Shown: one piece after another, positions 5,501 to 10,679 of the stretch | How the letters are laid out: every line of letters starts with the position of its first letter | Position numbering within the stretch: position 1 is the first letter of the stretch | Assembly: GCA_050944015.1 (NCBI GenBank) | Contig: JBMNQG010000060.1 | Location: 1-10,679, forward strand | Source: DUOX01 sp050944015 | GTDB taxonomy: Bacteria; Bacillota; Clostridia; Oscillospirales; Oscillospiraceae | Length of the DNA stretch: 10,679 nt | Direction of reading: 5' to 3' | Notes under the pieces: model-generated | Told to the model about the DNA's origin: nothing | Database searches by the model: none | What the model saw: only the letters and a program-made list of their open reading frames with translations | Position numbers and translations under genes: made by a program

Positions 5501-7288
5501 GGCTATTACATGTCCTCCAATGGCGACATTGAGCTTAAGGACGCCGAAGGAAATGTAATCGAAACTGTAAAGGGCAAAGGCAGGGTAACCACCATCAATT
5601 CCGTGTTCGGCTTCATGGCGCACAATTCCGGCTCCATTAACGTACTGGACGGCACGGTAGTAAATTCGGAAGAAGCCACGTTCCTGTACAAGGCCGGCAA
5701 TGTGGACTTCGTAGCCGATAACGGTGTCCTGAACCCCAAATCCGGAATCATCCTCCAGATGATTGACAACGACGACACCACGGTAGGTGCGCAAATGGGC
5801 AGCGGCGGCCCGGTATTTAACACCGAGTTCAAAGAAGATGAGGGCTGGCCCTCTGAAAATGGCAACGTAACGCCCAAAGTGCCTGATGATTCCAGTTCCG
5901 GCGAAAATCCCGGCGGCGAGAATCCCGGCGGAGACCAACCCGGTGAACCCGGCGGACCCGGCGGACCCGGCGGACCTGGCGGACCTGGTGGCCCCGGTGG
6001 ACCTGGCGGACCTGGTGGACCCGCCGGCCCCAACACCGTCACGCTGACTCTTAATAATGGCAATTACAAGGGCAACGTCTATAACGGAACTGGTTATTAC
6101 AATCAGAGCGGCGACGCCCTCATGGTCACCATAGGCGAGGGCGCTTCCCTCAGCGGCGCCATAGCCCTGACCGAGACCAGGCACGTGGACGAAAGGGGCA
6201 GGCAGAACACCTACTTCACCATCAACGAATACTATTATCTCGGCCACGTGGAAAACAGGCTCTACAACAATGGCAGCAGCACCATAAGCGTTGAGCTGAA
6301 GGACGGCGCCGCCTGGACAGTCACCGGCACATCCCTCATCAACAAGCTTGTGGTCGGGGACGACTGCTCCGTCAAGGCTCCTGCCGGCTACGCCCTCGTT
6401 ATGACCGTGGACGGCGTTGAAACGCAGATTAAACCCGGCAACACCTATGAAGGCGAAATCAAGATTTCACTCAAAAGCATTGGAACCGGAGGAACAACGG
6501 TTAAGACCTACACTATAACCGCCACGGCCGGAGCCGGCGGAACCATTAACCCCGGCACCCAGACTGTGGAAAGAGGCAAAAGCGTCACCTTCACAATCAA
6601 GGCATATGAAGGGTATAGAATTGCCGACGTACTGGTGGATGGGAAGAGCGTGGGCGCCGTATCAAGCTACACCTTTACGAACGTCCAGGCCGACCATACC
6701 ATCAAGGTTGAATTTGAAAAATTCTCCGCCTGGACCAACCCGTTCACGGATGTAAAGAGCGGCGACTGGTTCTACGAGGCTGTGGCGTTCGTGGCGGAGC
6801 GGGGCCTGTTTAAAGGCACCTCCGACACCACTTTCGACCCCAACGGCAACATGTCAAGAGCCATGCTCGTCACTGTGCTGTACAGGCTGGCAGGCAGCCC
6901 CGGCGCCGGCAGCAGCACCTTCAGCGACGTGCCCGCCGGACTGTGGTACTCCGAGGCTGTGTCCTGGGCCGCAGACAACGGAATTATAAGCGGAATTGGC
7001 AATAATATGTTCGACCCCAACGGCAGCGTAACCCGCGAGCAGATTGCTGTGATGCTTTATAACTTTGCCGCTCATCTCGGCCTGGATACTACCCAGTCGA
7101 GCAGCATGTCGCAATTCAAGGATGCCGGCAGCGTCTCCGGCTGGGCCGAAAGAGCCATGAGCTGGGCTGTTGAGGTTGGCCTTTTCCAGGGCGACGATAA
7201 CGGCTATCTGAACCCGGGCGCCCCCGCGACGAGAGCCCAGGTAGCCCAGATACTCATGAGATTCATAACAAATCTTATGATAAGTTAA
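2594..7288 (+). CDS. Giant secreted SLH-domain surface protein with duplicated beta-helix-like modules
   Basis: The precursor is 1564 residues. A Sec signal peptide (basic MRKRK, hydrophobic core, likely cleavage ALA|EE after residue 29) is followed by a Pro-rich stretch (residues 32-44). Residues about 155-1297 are Asn/Thr/Ser/Gly- and beta-rich, with short repeated strands of the 'VTLKNSYI', 'LTVIDSTI' kind typical of right-handed beta-helix (pectin-lyase-like) or adhesin proteins. They form two related modules, A1-B1 (155-683) and A2-B2 (715-1297), the second split by a Gly/Pro linker. Residues 1304-1378 resemble a divergent InlB B-repeat domain (GGTINPGTQTVERG, then a VLVDGKSVG strand). 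Three SLH domains (about 1383-1437, 1442-1500, 1507-1560) carry SRAM, TREQ and TRAQ versions of the TRAE-type motif and should bind secondary cell-wall polymer. No sortase signal or recognisable catalytic domain is seen. The role is likely adhesion or surface scaffolding (inference). The gene is monocistronic, with its own ribosome binding site and terminator. Confidence 0.9.
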   Translation: MRKRKTILSFMLVLSLLFSILSSGFIALAEEGPPDPPGPPPTPTHDYDSSAEAITHEFSGSLTIESVEYEDPFATDSQLASSVKKIALANKEDIVVDHTSYNATLTVDGVEYDIEPGTYTGNEIVITLTHKAEPMTDFSKFDGQNVNITYYTRAAAVIANGTLQRGYSVLSALIGGETKDDESDGVTVNSLGGFFSGYYIIDSTYKISNLNMTLNGKGGDDFKGWGAGIVVTNDADVTLKNSYIDTTGTIRTAIWVGGTNSKLTADNVVVVAHNEEGATPYSPNDNYAVPMMEQVPFALGLVGNIRATNVLGSGSATFRNSIIVSNGWGALSTDSGMAGTTALNVSDTLAGIGYLEVAQPGKYYTAKKTVSGVEYGFTIGQLGVDSGYVAYADAGVTDVFENVEFYSPDYIGIIASNKSAMRFKDSYGYSNRIGFLIHQSSGTAENGGGLYIEGGEFDVADTFVLVRGGKVAQSYTYTNVEVDGADINIFGDNAQSGVLFKLTQNDDAGSPGVTEYTIEDLSYDEIRELTPERTVEPTTVTFKNMTVKGDIYNSVATVEQDLNVTLENMNITGNISSSYAYHVDENGKPVQCPYTIKSSVPGDQLYLNRIVNVPTPAIRNKVELTLKDTFWTLTGTAYLSKLVIDDKSEIRSAYGYEPAMFVNGQKTEIEPGTYEGSIVLINEYVVDHKQDLTLPAEITFTGDATSYTRRPDKDYSVGYFISGGSVIAEKSLLAGVDNEIDSLDLDLEAYGKSFNPVIATGERTNLTLTGKVRIYDEGDGSKASDFSGQGAVLIASKKAKVNVTDMDIITDGFVRAAFIVDDYSQIIVRNSNVTAMGANPLTEAYEGYVNSANQNIMLSPPWVLGIQGGARTANILGNKSTLTVIDSTISSGGWGVLSTDACTDVVLNMVDSTISILPKSQGGMYSGPFSYGEKYGSGYGTYIIGNAKEYFYGTTFTGTTYASILTGGHGYYMSSNGDIELKDAEGNVIETVKGKGRVTTINSVFGFMAHNSGSINVLDGTVVNSEEATFLYKAGNVDFVADNGVLNPKSGIILQMIDNDDTTVGAQMGSGGPVFNTEFKEDEGWPSENGNVTPKVPDDSSSGENPGGENPGGDQPGEPGGPGGPGGPGGPGGPGGPGGPGGPAGPNTVTLTLNNGNYKGNVYNGTGYYNQSGDALMVTIGEGASLSGAIALTETRHVDERGRQNTYFTINEYYYLGHVENRLYNNGSSTISVELKDGAAWTVTGTSLINKLVVGDDCSVKAPAGYALVMTVDGVETQIKPGNTYEGEIKISLKSIGTGGTTVKTYTITATAGAGGTINPGTQTVERGKSVTFTIKAYEGYRIADVLVDGKSVGAVSSYTFTNVQADHTIKVEFEKFSAWTNPFTDVKSGDWFYEAVAFVAERGLFKGTSDTTFDPNGNMSRAMLVTVLYRLAGSPGAGSSTFSDVPAGLWYSEAVSWAADNGIISGIGNNMFDPNGSVTREQIAVMLYNFAAHLGLDTTQSSSMSQFKDAGSVSGWAERAMSWAVEVGLFQGDDNGYLNPGAPATRAQVAQILMRFITNLMIS
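3056..4642 (+). repeat. Protein-level repeat, copy 1 (modules A1 + B1)
   Basis: Residues about 155-683 of the surface protein. Landmarks shared with copy 2 are ALGLVGNIRATN (from residue 298), GWGALSTD (327), SGVLFKLTQNDD (496), WTLTGTAYLSKLV (631) and VNGQKTEIEPGTYEG (662). The duplication is clear at protein level but diverged at DNA level, so it is old. Confidence 0.75.
4736..6484 (+). repeat. Protein-level repeat, copy 2 (modules A2 + linker + B2)
   Basis: Residues about 715-1297. Counterparts of the copy 1 landmarks are VLGIQGGARTAN (863), GWGVLSTD (893), SGIILQMIDNDD (1050), WTVTGTSLINKLV (1241) and VDGVETQIKPGNTYEG (1272). Offsets are about 554-566 residues across module A and 610 across module B. 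The extra ~55 residues are accounted for by the longer Gly/Pro linker between A2 and B2. Confidence 0.75.
5951..6031 (+). repeat. 9-bp tandem repeat encoding a Gly-Gly-Pro linker
   Basis: Eight in-frame copies of a GGCGGACCC-like unit (5951-6022) encode Gly-Gly-Pro, followed by one Ala-Gly-Pro copy and preceded by Gly-Glu-Pro and GENPGGENPGGDQP. The units differ only at synonymous positions (GGC/GGT, GGA/GGC, CCC/CCT). It joins modules A2 and B2 (residues 1120-1146) and is probably a flexible or extended spacer. The repeat also opens long antisense frames that are not genes. Confidence 0.95.
6740..7273 (+). other. Region encoding three C-terminal SLH domains
   Basis: Each domain has the SLH pattern of an F-x-D-V/A opening, a W-(Y/F/A)-x-x-A-(V/M) helix, a G-(L/I)-(F/I)-x-G turn and an N-P/D-P-N-G loop leading to the T-R-A/E helix. 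Openings are FTDV, FSDV and FKDA. Three SLH units usually assemble into one trimeric-like binding head for pyruvylated secondary cell-wall polymer (family knowledge). Confidence 0.9.
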
Positions 7289-7298
7289 CAGCGCAGCT

Positions 7299-7338
7299 AA
7301 ACAAGGACACCGGCTCCCAAAAGCCGGTGTCTTTGTTA
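7299..7338 (+). terminator. Terminator of the surface-protein gene
   Basis: GACACCGGCT (7306-7315) pairs with AGCCGGTGTC (7322-7331) around a six-base loop. The stem extends outward through a G-T pair and A/T pairs (AACAAG with CTTTGTT). The run of T is interrupted but present on the right arm. It lies 10 bases after the stop codon. Confidence 0.85.
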
Positions 7339-7580
7339 TACGCTTTTTAGTTTGTTTCAGAATTTTTCAGCAAGAAACTTCCTGAATTCACCAAGATTAT
7401 ACTTTAATTCGCCTGTCGACTTGAGTTTTTTATTTTCAAAAATATTCTGTCCTCAAAAACTTTAAGACATTGTGAACATTACTTAATAGTTCTCCATAAT
7501 AAAAACCGCCAGAGGTATTTAAACCAATGGCGGTTTGTAAACTTGTAATCTTGAAGAAACCGCTGTAAATGTACAGCAAA
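7339..7580. other. AT-rich gap between convergent genes
   Basis: This gap holds the right end of the surface-gene terminator zone and, at 7501-7536, the terminator of the opposing ribosomal-protein operon. On the minus strand a stop-bounded open stretch at 7357-7452 reads like the end of a protein (ELKYNLGEFRKFLAEKF then stop) but has no start codon. It may be a relic of a lost gene. Nothing else is evident. Confidence 0.5.
7501..7536 (-). terminator. Terminator of the rplM-rpsI operon
   Basis: Read on the minus strand, AAACCGCC (from 7536 to 7529) pairs with GGCGGTTT (7510 to 7503), followed by further T (complement of A at 7501-7502). The loop can pair further through GGT/ACC. It lies about 45 bases beyond the rpsI stop codon. 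Confidence 0.85.
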
Positions 7581-7991
7581 TTATCTCTTGGAGAATTGGG
7601 GAGCCTTTCTGGCCGCCTTGAGGCCGTACTTTTTGCGCTCCTTCATTCTGGGGTCGCGGGTGAGGTAACCTGCCGCCTTCAGAGGCGCGCGGTATGTTTC
7701 GTCCAGCTGCAGAAGGGCGCGGGCAATGCCGTGGCGGATGGCGCCGGCCTGTCCGGTAACGCCGCCGCCGGTAACGGTGGTAACGATGTCCACCTTATCC
7801 GTGGTTCCTGTGACTACCAGGGGCTGGCGTACAATGACTTTCAGCGTCTCCAGGCCGAAGTAATCATCGATATCCCGACCGTTAATGGTTATTTTTCCGG
7901 TTCCGCCGGGGAAGAGGTGAACACGGGCCACGGAAGTCTTTCTACGGCCTGTGCCATACAGATAGGGCTTTTTGCTCTGATATGTTGCCAT
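7581..7991 (-). CDS. rpsI: 30S ribosomal protein S9
   Basis: This 136-residue protein is close to the usual ~130 residues of bacterial S9. Family signatures are GTGRRKTSVARV (13-24), an NGRDIDDYF segment (37-45), VTGGGVTGQAGAIRHGIARA (73-92) and the basic tail DPRMKERKKYGL leading to the invariant C-terminal SKR. That tail reaches the ribosomal P site and contacts tRNA in the small subunit (family knowledge). The start at 7991 is supported by AGGAGG (complement of 8001-8006) ten bases upstream. It follows rplM with a 17-base gap, the standard bacterial pairing. The first ~10 residues (ATYQSKKPYL) are a normal variable extension. Confidence 0.98.
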   Translation of the reverse strand: MATYQSKKPYLYGTGRRKTSVARVHLFPGGTGKITINGRDIDDYFGLETLKVIVRQPLVVTGTTDKVDIVTTVTGGGVTGQAGAIRHGIARALLQLDETYRAPLKAAGYLTRDPRMKERKKYGLKAARKAPQFSKR

Positions 7992-8008
7992 TATAATTTA
8001 CCTCCTTC

Positions 8009-8437
8009 TTAGCGGTCCCAGACCTGGGGCTGTTGGGCCTGGTGTTTGTGCTCTGGTCCCCGGTAGACCTTGAGACGGCGAAGCTGGTTCCTTCCAAGGG
8101 AATTCTTCTGAAGCATGCCTTTGACAGCCAGACGCATGGCAAACTCGGGTTTATTAGCCATCAGGTGCTTGTACTGGATTTCCTTAAGTCCGCCGGGATA
8201 CCCGGAGTGGGTGCGGTAGTACTTCTGCAGCAGCTTTCTGCCGGTGAGCACCGCCTTCTCCGCGTTGAGAATAATGACAAAATCGCCGCAATCCACATGA
8301 GGGGTAAAGTCAACTTTATGTTTTCCTCTAAGCAGATCGGCGGCAAGGGCAGCCGTTTTGCCCAAGGGCTTGCCGGCTGCATCAAGAATGTACCATTTGC
8401 GAACAACGGTATCGTTTTTCGCCATTGTTGTGGACAT
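8009..8437 (-). CDS. rplM: 50S ribosomal protein L13
   Basis: This 142-residue protein has the normal L13 length. Diagnostic segments are KWYILDAAGKPLGK (14-27), LRGKHKVDFTPHVDCGDFV (36-54) and the signature GMLQKNSLGRNQL followed by LKVYRGPEHKHQAQQPQ (107-138). L13 is an early-assembly 23S rRNA-binding protein of the large subunit. The start MSTT is preferred over the Met at residue 5 because GGAGG (complement of 8445-8449) sits seven bases upstream of the first ATG. It is the first gene of the rplM-rpsI operon. A promoter at 8600-8628 gives a leader of roughly 155 bases that could carry autoregulation. Confidence 0.98.
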   Translation of the reverse strand: MSTTMAKNDTVVRKWYILDAAGKPLGKTAALAADLLRGKHKVDFTPHVDCGDFVIILNAEKAVLTGRKLLQKYYRTHSGYPGGLKEIQYKHLMANKPEFAMRLAVKGMLQKNSLGRNQLRRLKVYRGPEHKHQAQQPQVWDR

Positions 8438-8480
8438 GTTTTAGCCTCCAATTATATTTTTTGTTTGTTGGGAAAATATT

Positions 8481-8549
8481 CTCAAAAGCATTTTTCTCGA
8501 ATTATCGGTCAAATAAGCCCAATAAACCGAAAAACGCTGAAAAGCTTTG
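8481..8549 (-). ncRNA. Candidate L13 ribosomal-protein leader hairpin
   Basis: In the rplM 5' leader, minus-strand GCGTTTTT (8537 to 8530) pairs with AAAAATGC (8495 to 8488, one G-U). Inside it, CGGTT (8529 to 8525) pairs with GACCG (8510 to 8506) around a 14-base loop. An imperfect outer CAAAGC/GCTTTTG pairing is possible. Many Firmicutes carry an L13 leader element in front of rplM-rpsI where the ribosomal protein represses its own operon (established). Position and shape fit, but a match to the family model was not tested. Confidence 0.45.
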
Positions 8550-8599
8550 ACAAATATTTATAGTGCCGTTAGAATGGGTAAGGTCGTTTGCGCTTTATC

Positions 8600-8628
8600 T
8601 TTATAACATAGTCGAATTGGCATGTCAA
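8600..8628 (-). promoter_or_regulatory. Sigma-A-type promoter of the rplM-rpsI operon
   Basis: On the minus strand, a perfect -35 TTGACA (complement of 8623-8628) and a -10 TATAAA (complement of 8600-8605) are separated by exactly 17 bases. Transcription would start near 8593, leaving a long untranslated leader before the rplM ATG. Confidence 0.9.
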
Positions 8629-8647
8629 CACCTTTTTTATTTACAAT
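8617..8647 (+). promoter_or_regulatory. Possible divergent promoter for the ttcA-like gene
   Basis: TTGGCA (8617-8622) and TACAAT (8642-8647) are 19 bases apart, longer than ideal. If used, this promoter would overlap the rplM -35 box, making the two exclusive. An alternative nearer the gene (TTGTTT near 8690 with TAAATT near 8710) is no better. Confidence 0.25.
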
Positions 8648-8730
8648 GTGACAACCTCTCTTATTCTCCGTTTTTCTCTTTAATCCTCTTGTTTGCTCGA
8701 TATTGATTTTAAATTTTTTTGGAGCTACCT

Positions 8731-9474
8731 ATGGACGCTTTAAAGGAATTGAATGAATTTTCAGGTATTATCAGACGCTGCGTAGACGATTATTCAATGA
8801 TTGATGAAAACGACGCCATTGCCGTGGGAGTGTCAGGGGGCAAGGACTCCCTGCTTCTCTTGTGCGCCCTGAGACACCTGCAAAGTTATTACCCCCGGAA
8901 ATTCCATCTGGAGGCCATAACTCTGGACCTGGGCTATGAAGGCACGGATTTTTCACCCATCTCCCGCCTGTGCCGGGAGCTGGACGTGCCATACACGATT
9001 ATAAAAACCGACATAAAAGAGATAGTATTCGACGTGCGCAAGGAGTCCAATCCCTGCTCTTTGTGCTCCAAAATGCGTAGAGGCGCCCTGAACAACGCTA
9101 TTAAAGCCAGGGGCATATCCAAACTGGCTCTTGGGCATCATTTTGACGACGTGGTGGAGACTTTTTTGATGTCCCTGCTCTATGAGGGCAGAATCAGCTG
9201 CTTCAGGCCCAAGACCTGGATGAGCAGGGCGGAAGTCTGGCAGATAAGGCCCATGCTATATGCCGGCGAACAGCGCATATCAAACCTTGCGGCGAAGTTG
9301 AATCTGCCGGTAATTCACAGCCCCTGTCCCATGGACAAGAGCAGCAAACGCTATAAAGTAAAGCAATTAATAAAGACCCTCCAGGCCGATTATCCCGATT
9401 TAAAAACCAAGATTTTCGGCGCCATCCAGCGGCTTCCCCTGGACGGCTGGGGTCCTCAGGAGGATAAGGAATGA
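8731..9474 (+). CDS. TtcA-type tRNA 2-thiolation enzyme (PP-loop ATPase)
   Basis: This 247-residue protein belongs to the PP-loop adenylating family. The ATP-binding loop is VSGGKDS (residues 34-40). CSLC supplies Cys109 and Cys112, and a third Cys (199) lies in HSPCPMD. GHHFDD (135-140) follows the first pair. This three-cysteine arrangement is that of TtcA, which holds an iron-sulfur cluster and activates C32 of certain tRNAs for 2-thiocytidine formation (family knowledge). Length is somewhat below that of the E. coli enzyme (~310), lacking its longer ends. The ATG at 8731 is chosen because GGAG (8721-8724) precedes it by six bases; a TTG at 8719 in the same frame overlaps that site. It overlaps the next gene by four bases (ATGA). 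Exact target base is uncertain, as TtcA relatives also thiolate other tRNA positions. Confidence 0.85.
   Translation: MDALKELNEFSGIIRRCVDDYSMIDENDAIAVGVSGGKDSLLLLCALRHLQSYYPRKFHLEAITLDLGYEGTDFSPISRLCRELDVPYTIIKTDIKEIVFDVRKESNPCSLCSKMRRGALNNAIKARGISKLALGHHFDDVVETFLMSLLYEGRISCFRPKTWMSRAEVWQIRPMLYAGEQRISNLAAKLNLPVIHSPCPMDKSSKRYKVKQLIKTLQADYPDLKTKIFGAIQRLPLDGWGPQEDKE
9458..9463 (+). promoter_or_regulatory. Ribosome binding site of the MATE gene inside the ttcA-like gene
   Basis: AGGAGG lies seven bases before the ATG at 9471, within the last codons of the upstream gene. Together with the ATGA overlap it indicates translational coupling. Confidence 0.85.
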
Positions 9475-10679
9475 GAACACAGAACCTTACAACCGGCAAC
9501 GTCACAAAGACCCTGATTAATTTTTCCCTTCCCTTCCTGCTGGCAAACCTGCTGCAGACCCTGTACGGCATTGTGGACATGCTGGTGGTGGGCCGTTTTT
9601 CGGACGCCGCCGCCCTGGCCGCCGTATCCATCGGCAGCCTCCTTATGGGCACCATTAACATGGTGGTGATAGGCCTTAGCGCCGGCGGCACGGTGCTTAT
9701 CGGCCAGTACTGGGGCGCAAAGCGTCGGGACGAGGCCAGGGACACGGTCTCCACAATGTTCACCCTTTACTGGCTGATTTCCCTGGGCATTACCGGGCTC
9801 ATGCTCCTGCTAGCCGAACCCGTACTCCGCCTTATGAGCACTCCCCAGGAATCTTATCTGGGCGCGCTGCACTACACTCAAATCTGCCTGGCAGGGCTGA
9901 TATTTACCACAGGTTACAACGCACTGTCCTCCGTGCTCCGGGGAATGGGCGACTCCAAGAACCCCCTGCTTTTTGTGCTCATAGCCTGCATTTGCAACAT
10001 CATAGGCGACGTGGTTTTGATTGCAGGTTTCGGTATGGGGGCGGAAGGCGCCGCCATTGCCACCACCGCCTCCCAGGGCATCAGCATGATACTGGGGATC
10101 ATCTATCTTAAGAGGAAGGACTTCTTCTTTGACTTCAAACCCCGCAGTTTTACATTAAAAAAGGACAAGTCCATCGCTCTTTTAAAGGTGGGCATTCCAA
10201 TCGCCCTTCAGGAGGGCCTGGTCATGCTTTCCTTCATCTTCCTTGAGGCCATAATTAATAAGATGGGGTACATAGCCACGGCCGCCGCGGGAGTGGCGGA
10301 CAGGGTGTTCATGGTGGCGGTTATTCCCTCCACGGCCTTTTCCGCGGCGATTTCCTCCATGGTGGCCCAAAACATTGGGGCCGGCCTTACAGACCGGGTC
10401 AGGAAGTGCCTTCGCATCGGCCTTGTCATCTCCTTTTCCATAGGCGTGCTCACCTTTATTGTAATGGCCCTGATTCCCGGGGCGGTTATTAACCTCTTCA
10501 CTCCCGACAGGGACGTTATTGATACCGCCGTGGAATACCTGCGCAGCTATAAGTACGAATACCTGCTGTGCAGCCTGGTATTCTGCCTGAACGGCTTCAT
10601 CAACGGCACAGGACACACAAGGTTCACCCTGTACAACAATATCGCCTCCACCTTTGCCGTTAGAGTTCCCCTGGTGTAC
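9471..10679 (+). CDS. MATE-family multidrug/Na+-type efflux transporter (3' partial)
   Basis: The frame is open from the ATG at 9471 to the window edge, giving 403 residues of a family usually about 450 long, so roughly one helix or two are missing. The N-terminus has the MATE pattern: LINFSLPFLLANLLQTLYGI, then VDMLVVGRFSDAAALAAVSIG with the expected Gly-Arg after the first helices, and SAGGTVLIGQYWGAKRRDEA. The second half repeats this plan (VGIPIALQEGLVMLSFIFLE, then VAQNIGAGLTDRVRK), as expected of the pseudo-twofold 12-helix fold. MATE proteins export cationic compounds in exchange for Na+ or H+ (family knowledge); the substrate here cannot be deduced. The four-base overlap with the tRNA-thiolation gene suggests co-expression, not necessarily a shared pathway. 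Confidence 0.93.
   Translation, partial: MRTQNLTTGNVTKTLINFSLPFLLANLLQTLYGIVDMLVVGRFSDAAALAAVSIGSLLMGTINMVVIGLSAGGTVLIGQYWGAKRRDEARDTVSTMFTLYWLISLGITGLMLLLAEPVLRLMSTPQESYLGALHYTQICLAGLIFTTGYNALSSVLRGMGDSKNPLLFVLIACICNIIGDVVLIAGFGMGAEGAAIATTASQGISMILGIIYLKRKDFFFDFKPRSFTLKKDKSIALLKVGIPIALQEGLVMLSFIFLEAIINKMGYIATAAAGVADRVFMVAVIPSTAFSAAISSMVAQNIGAGLTDRVRKCLRIGLVISFSIGVLTFIVMALIPGAVINLFTPDRDVIDTAVEYLRSYKYEYLLCSLVFCLNGFINGTGHTRFTLYNNIASTFAVRVPLVY

Noticed and set aside
5951..6031. CRISPR-like or mobile repeat
   Set aside because: The units are 9-bp, directly contiguous and in frame inside a coding sequence, with no spacers.
5506..6063. Minus-strand frame with a collagen-like Gly-Pro-Pro run
   Set aside because: It is the mirror of the plus-strand Gly-Gly-Pro linker; the real gene with signal peptide and SLH domains is on the other strand.
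5231..6247. 338-residue open frame on the minus strand
   Set aside because: It is antisense to the surface-protein gene and stays open because of the Gly-Gly-Pro repeat and GC-rich codons; its product is low-complexity and has no family features.
7569..8563. Plus-strand frames opposite rpsI and rplM
   Set aside because: They are antisense to two unmistakable ribosomal-protein genes.
9203..10616. Minus-strand frames opposite the ttcA-like and MATE genes
   Set aside because: Both lie opposite well-supported coding sequence, have no family features, and would require abandoning the coupled plus-strand pair.

Overview
The window looks like chromosomal DNA of an anaerobic, Gram-positive-type bacterium of the class Clostridia (Firmicutes). 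This is inferred from a PrsA-like lipoprotein foldase, a giant secreted protein anchored by three SLH domains, strong AGGAGG-type ribosome binding sites, many hairpin-plus-T-run terminators, and an rplM-rpsI operon behind its own promoter and a structured leader. Base composition is moderate in genes and AT-rich between them. No mobile element, tRNA, rRNA or CRISPR array was seen.

Layout. (1) Bases 1-828 hold the 3' part of a crotonase-superfamily gene. Its visible catalytic residues match 6-oxocamphor hydrolase-type beta-diketone hydrolases better than enoyl-CoA hydratases. A strong terminator follows. (2) Bases 829-1231 carry no convincing gene. They hold a foldable segment (893-973) and a second strong terminator (1029-1075). 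(3) A parvulin-type peptidyl-prolyl isomerase lipoprotein (1232-2461) ends in its own terminator. (4) A 1564-residue secreted surface protein (2594-7288) is built from two copies of a ~555-residue module, a Gly-Gly-Pro linker, an InlB-B-repeat-like domain and three SLH domains. (5) On the minus strand, rplM (L13) and rpsI (S9) form an operon that converges on the surface-protein gene. (6) Diverging from rplM on the plus strand, a TtcA-type tRNA thiolation enzyme is translationally coupled to a MATE-family exporter that runs off the right edge.

How the parts may work together: the foldase lipoprotein sits outside the membrane and is directly upstream of a very large exported beta-rich protein, so it may assist that protein's folding, although each has its own terminator. 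The rplM-rpsI pair is ordinary ribosomal housekeeping. TtcA and MATE share an mRNA, but no shared pathway is evident. The least ordinary parts are the duplicated architecture of the surface protein, the hydrolase-type active site in the first gene, and the structured gap at 893-1075. I see no clear new multi-gene system.
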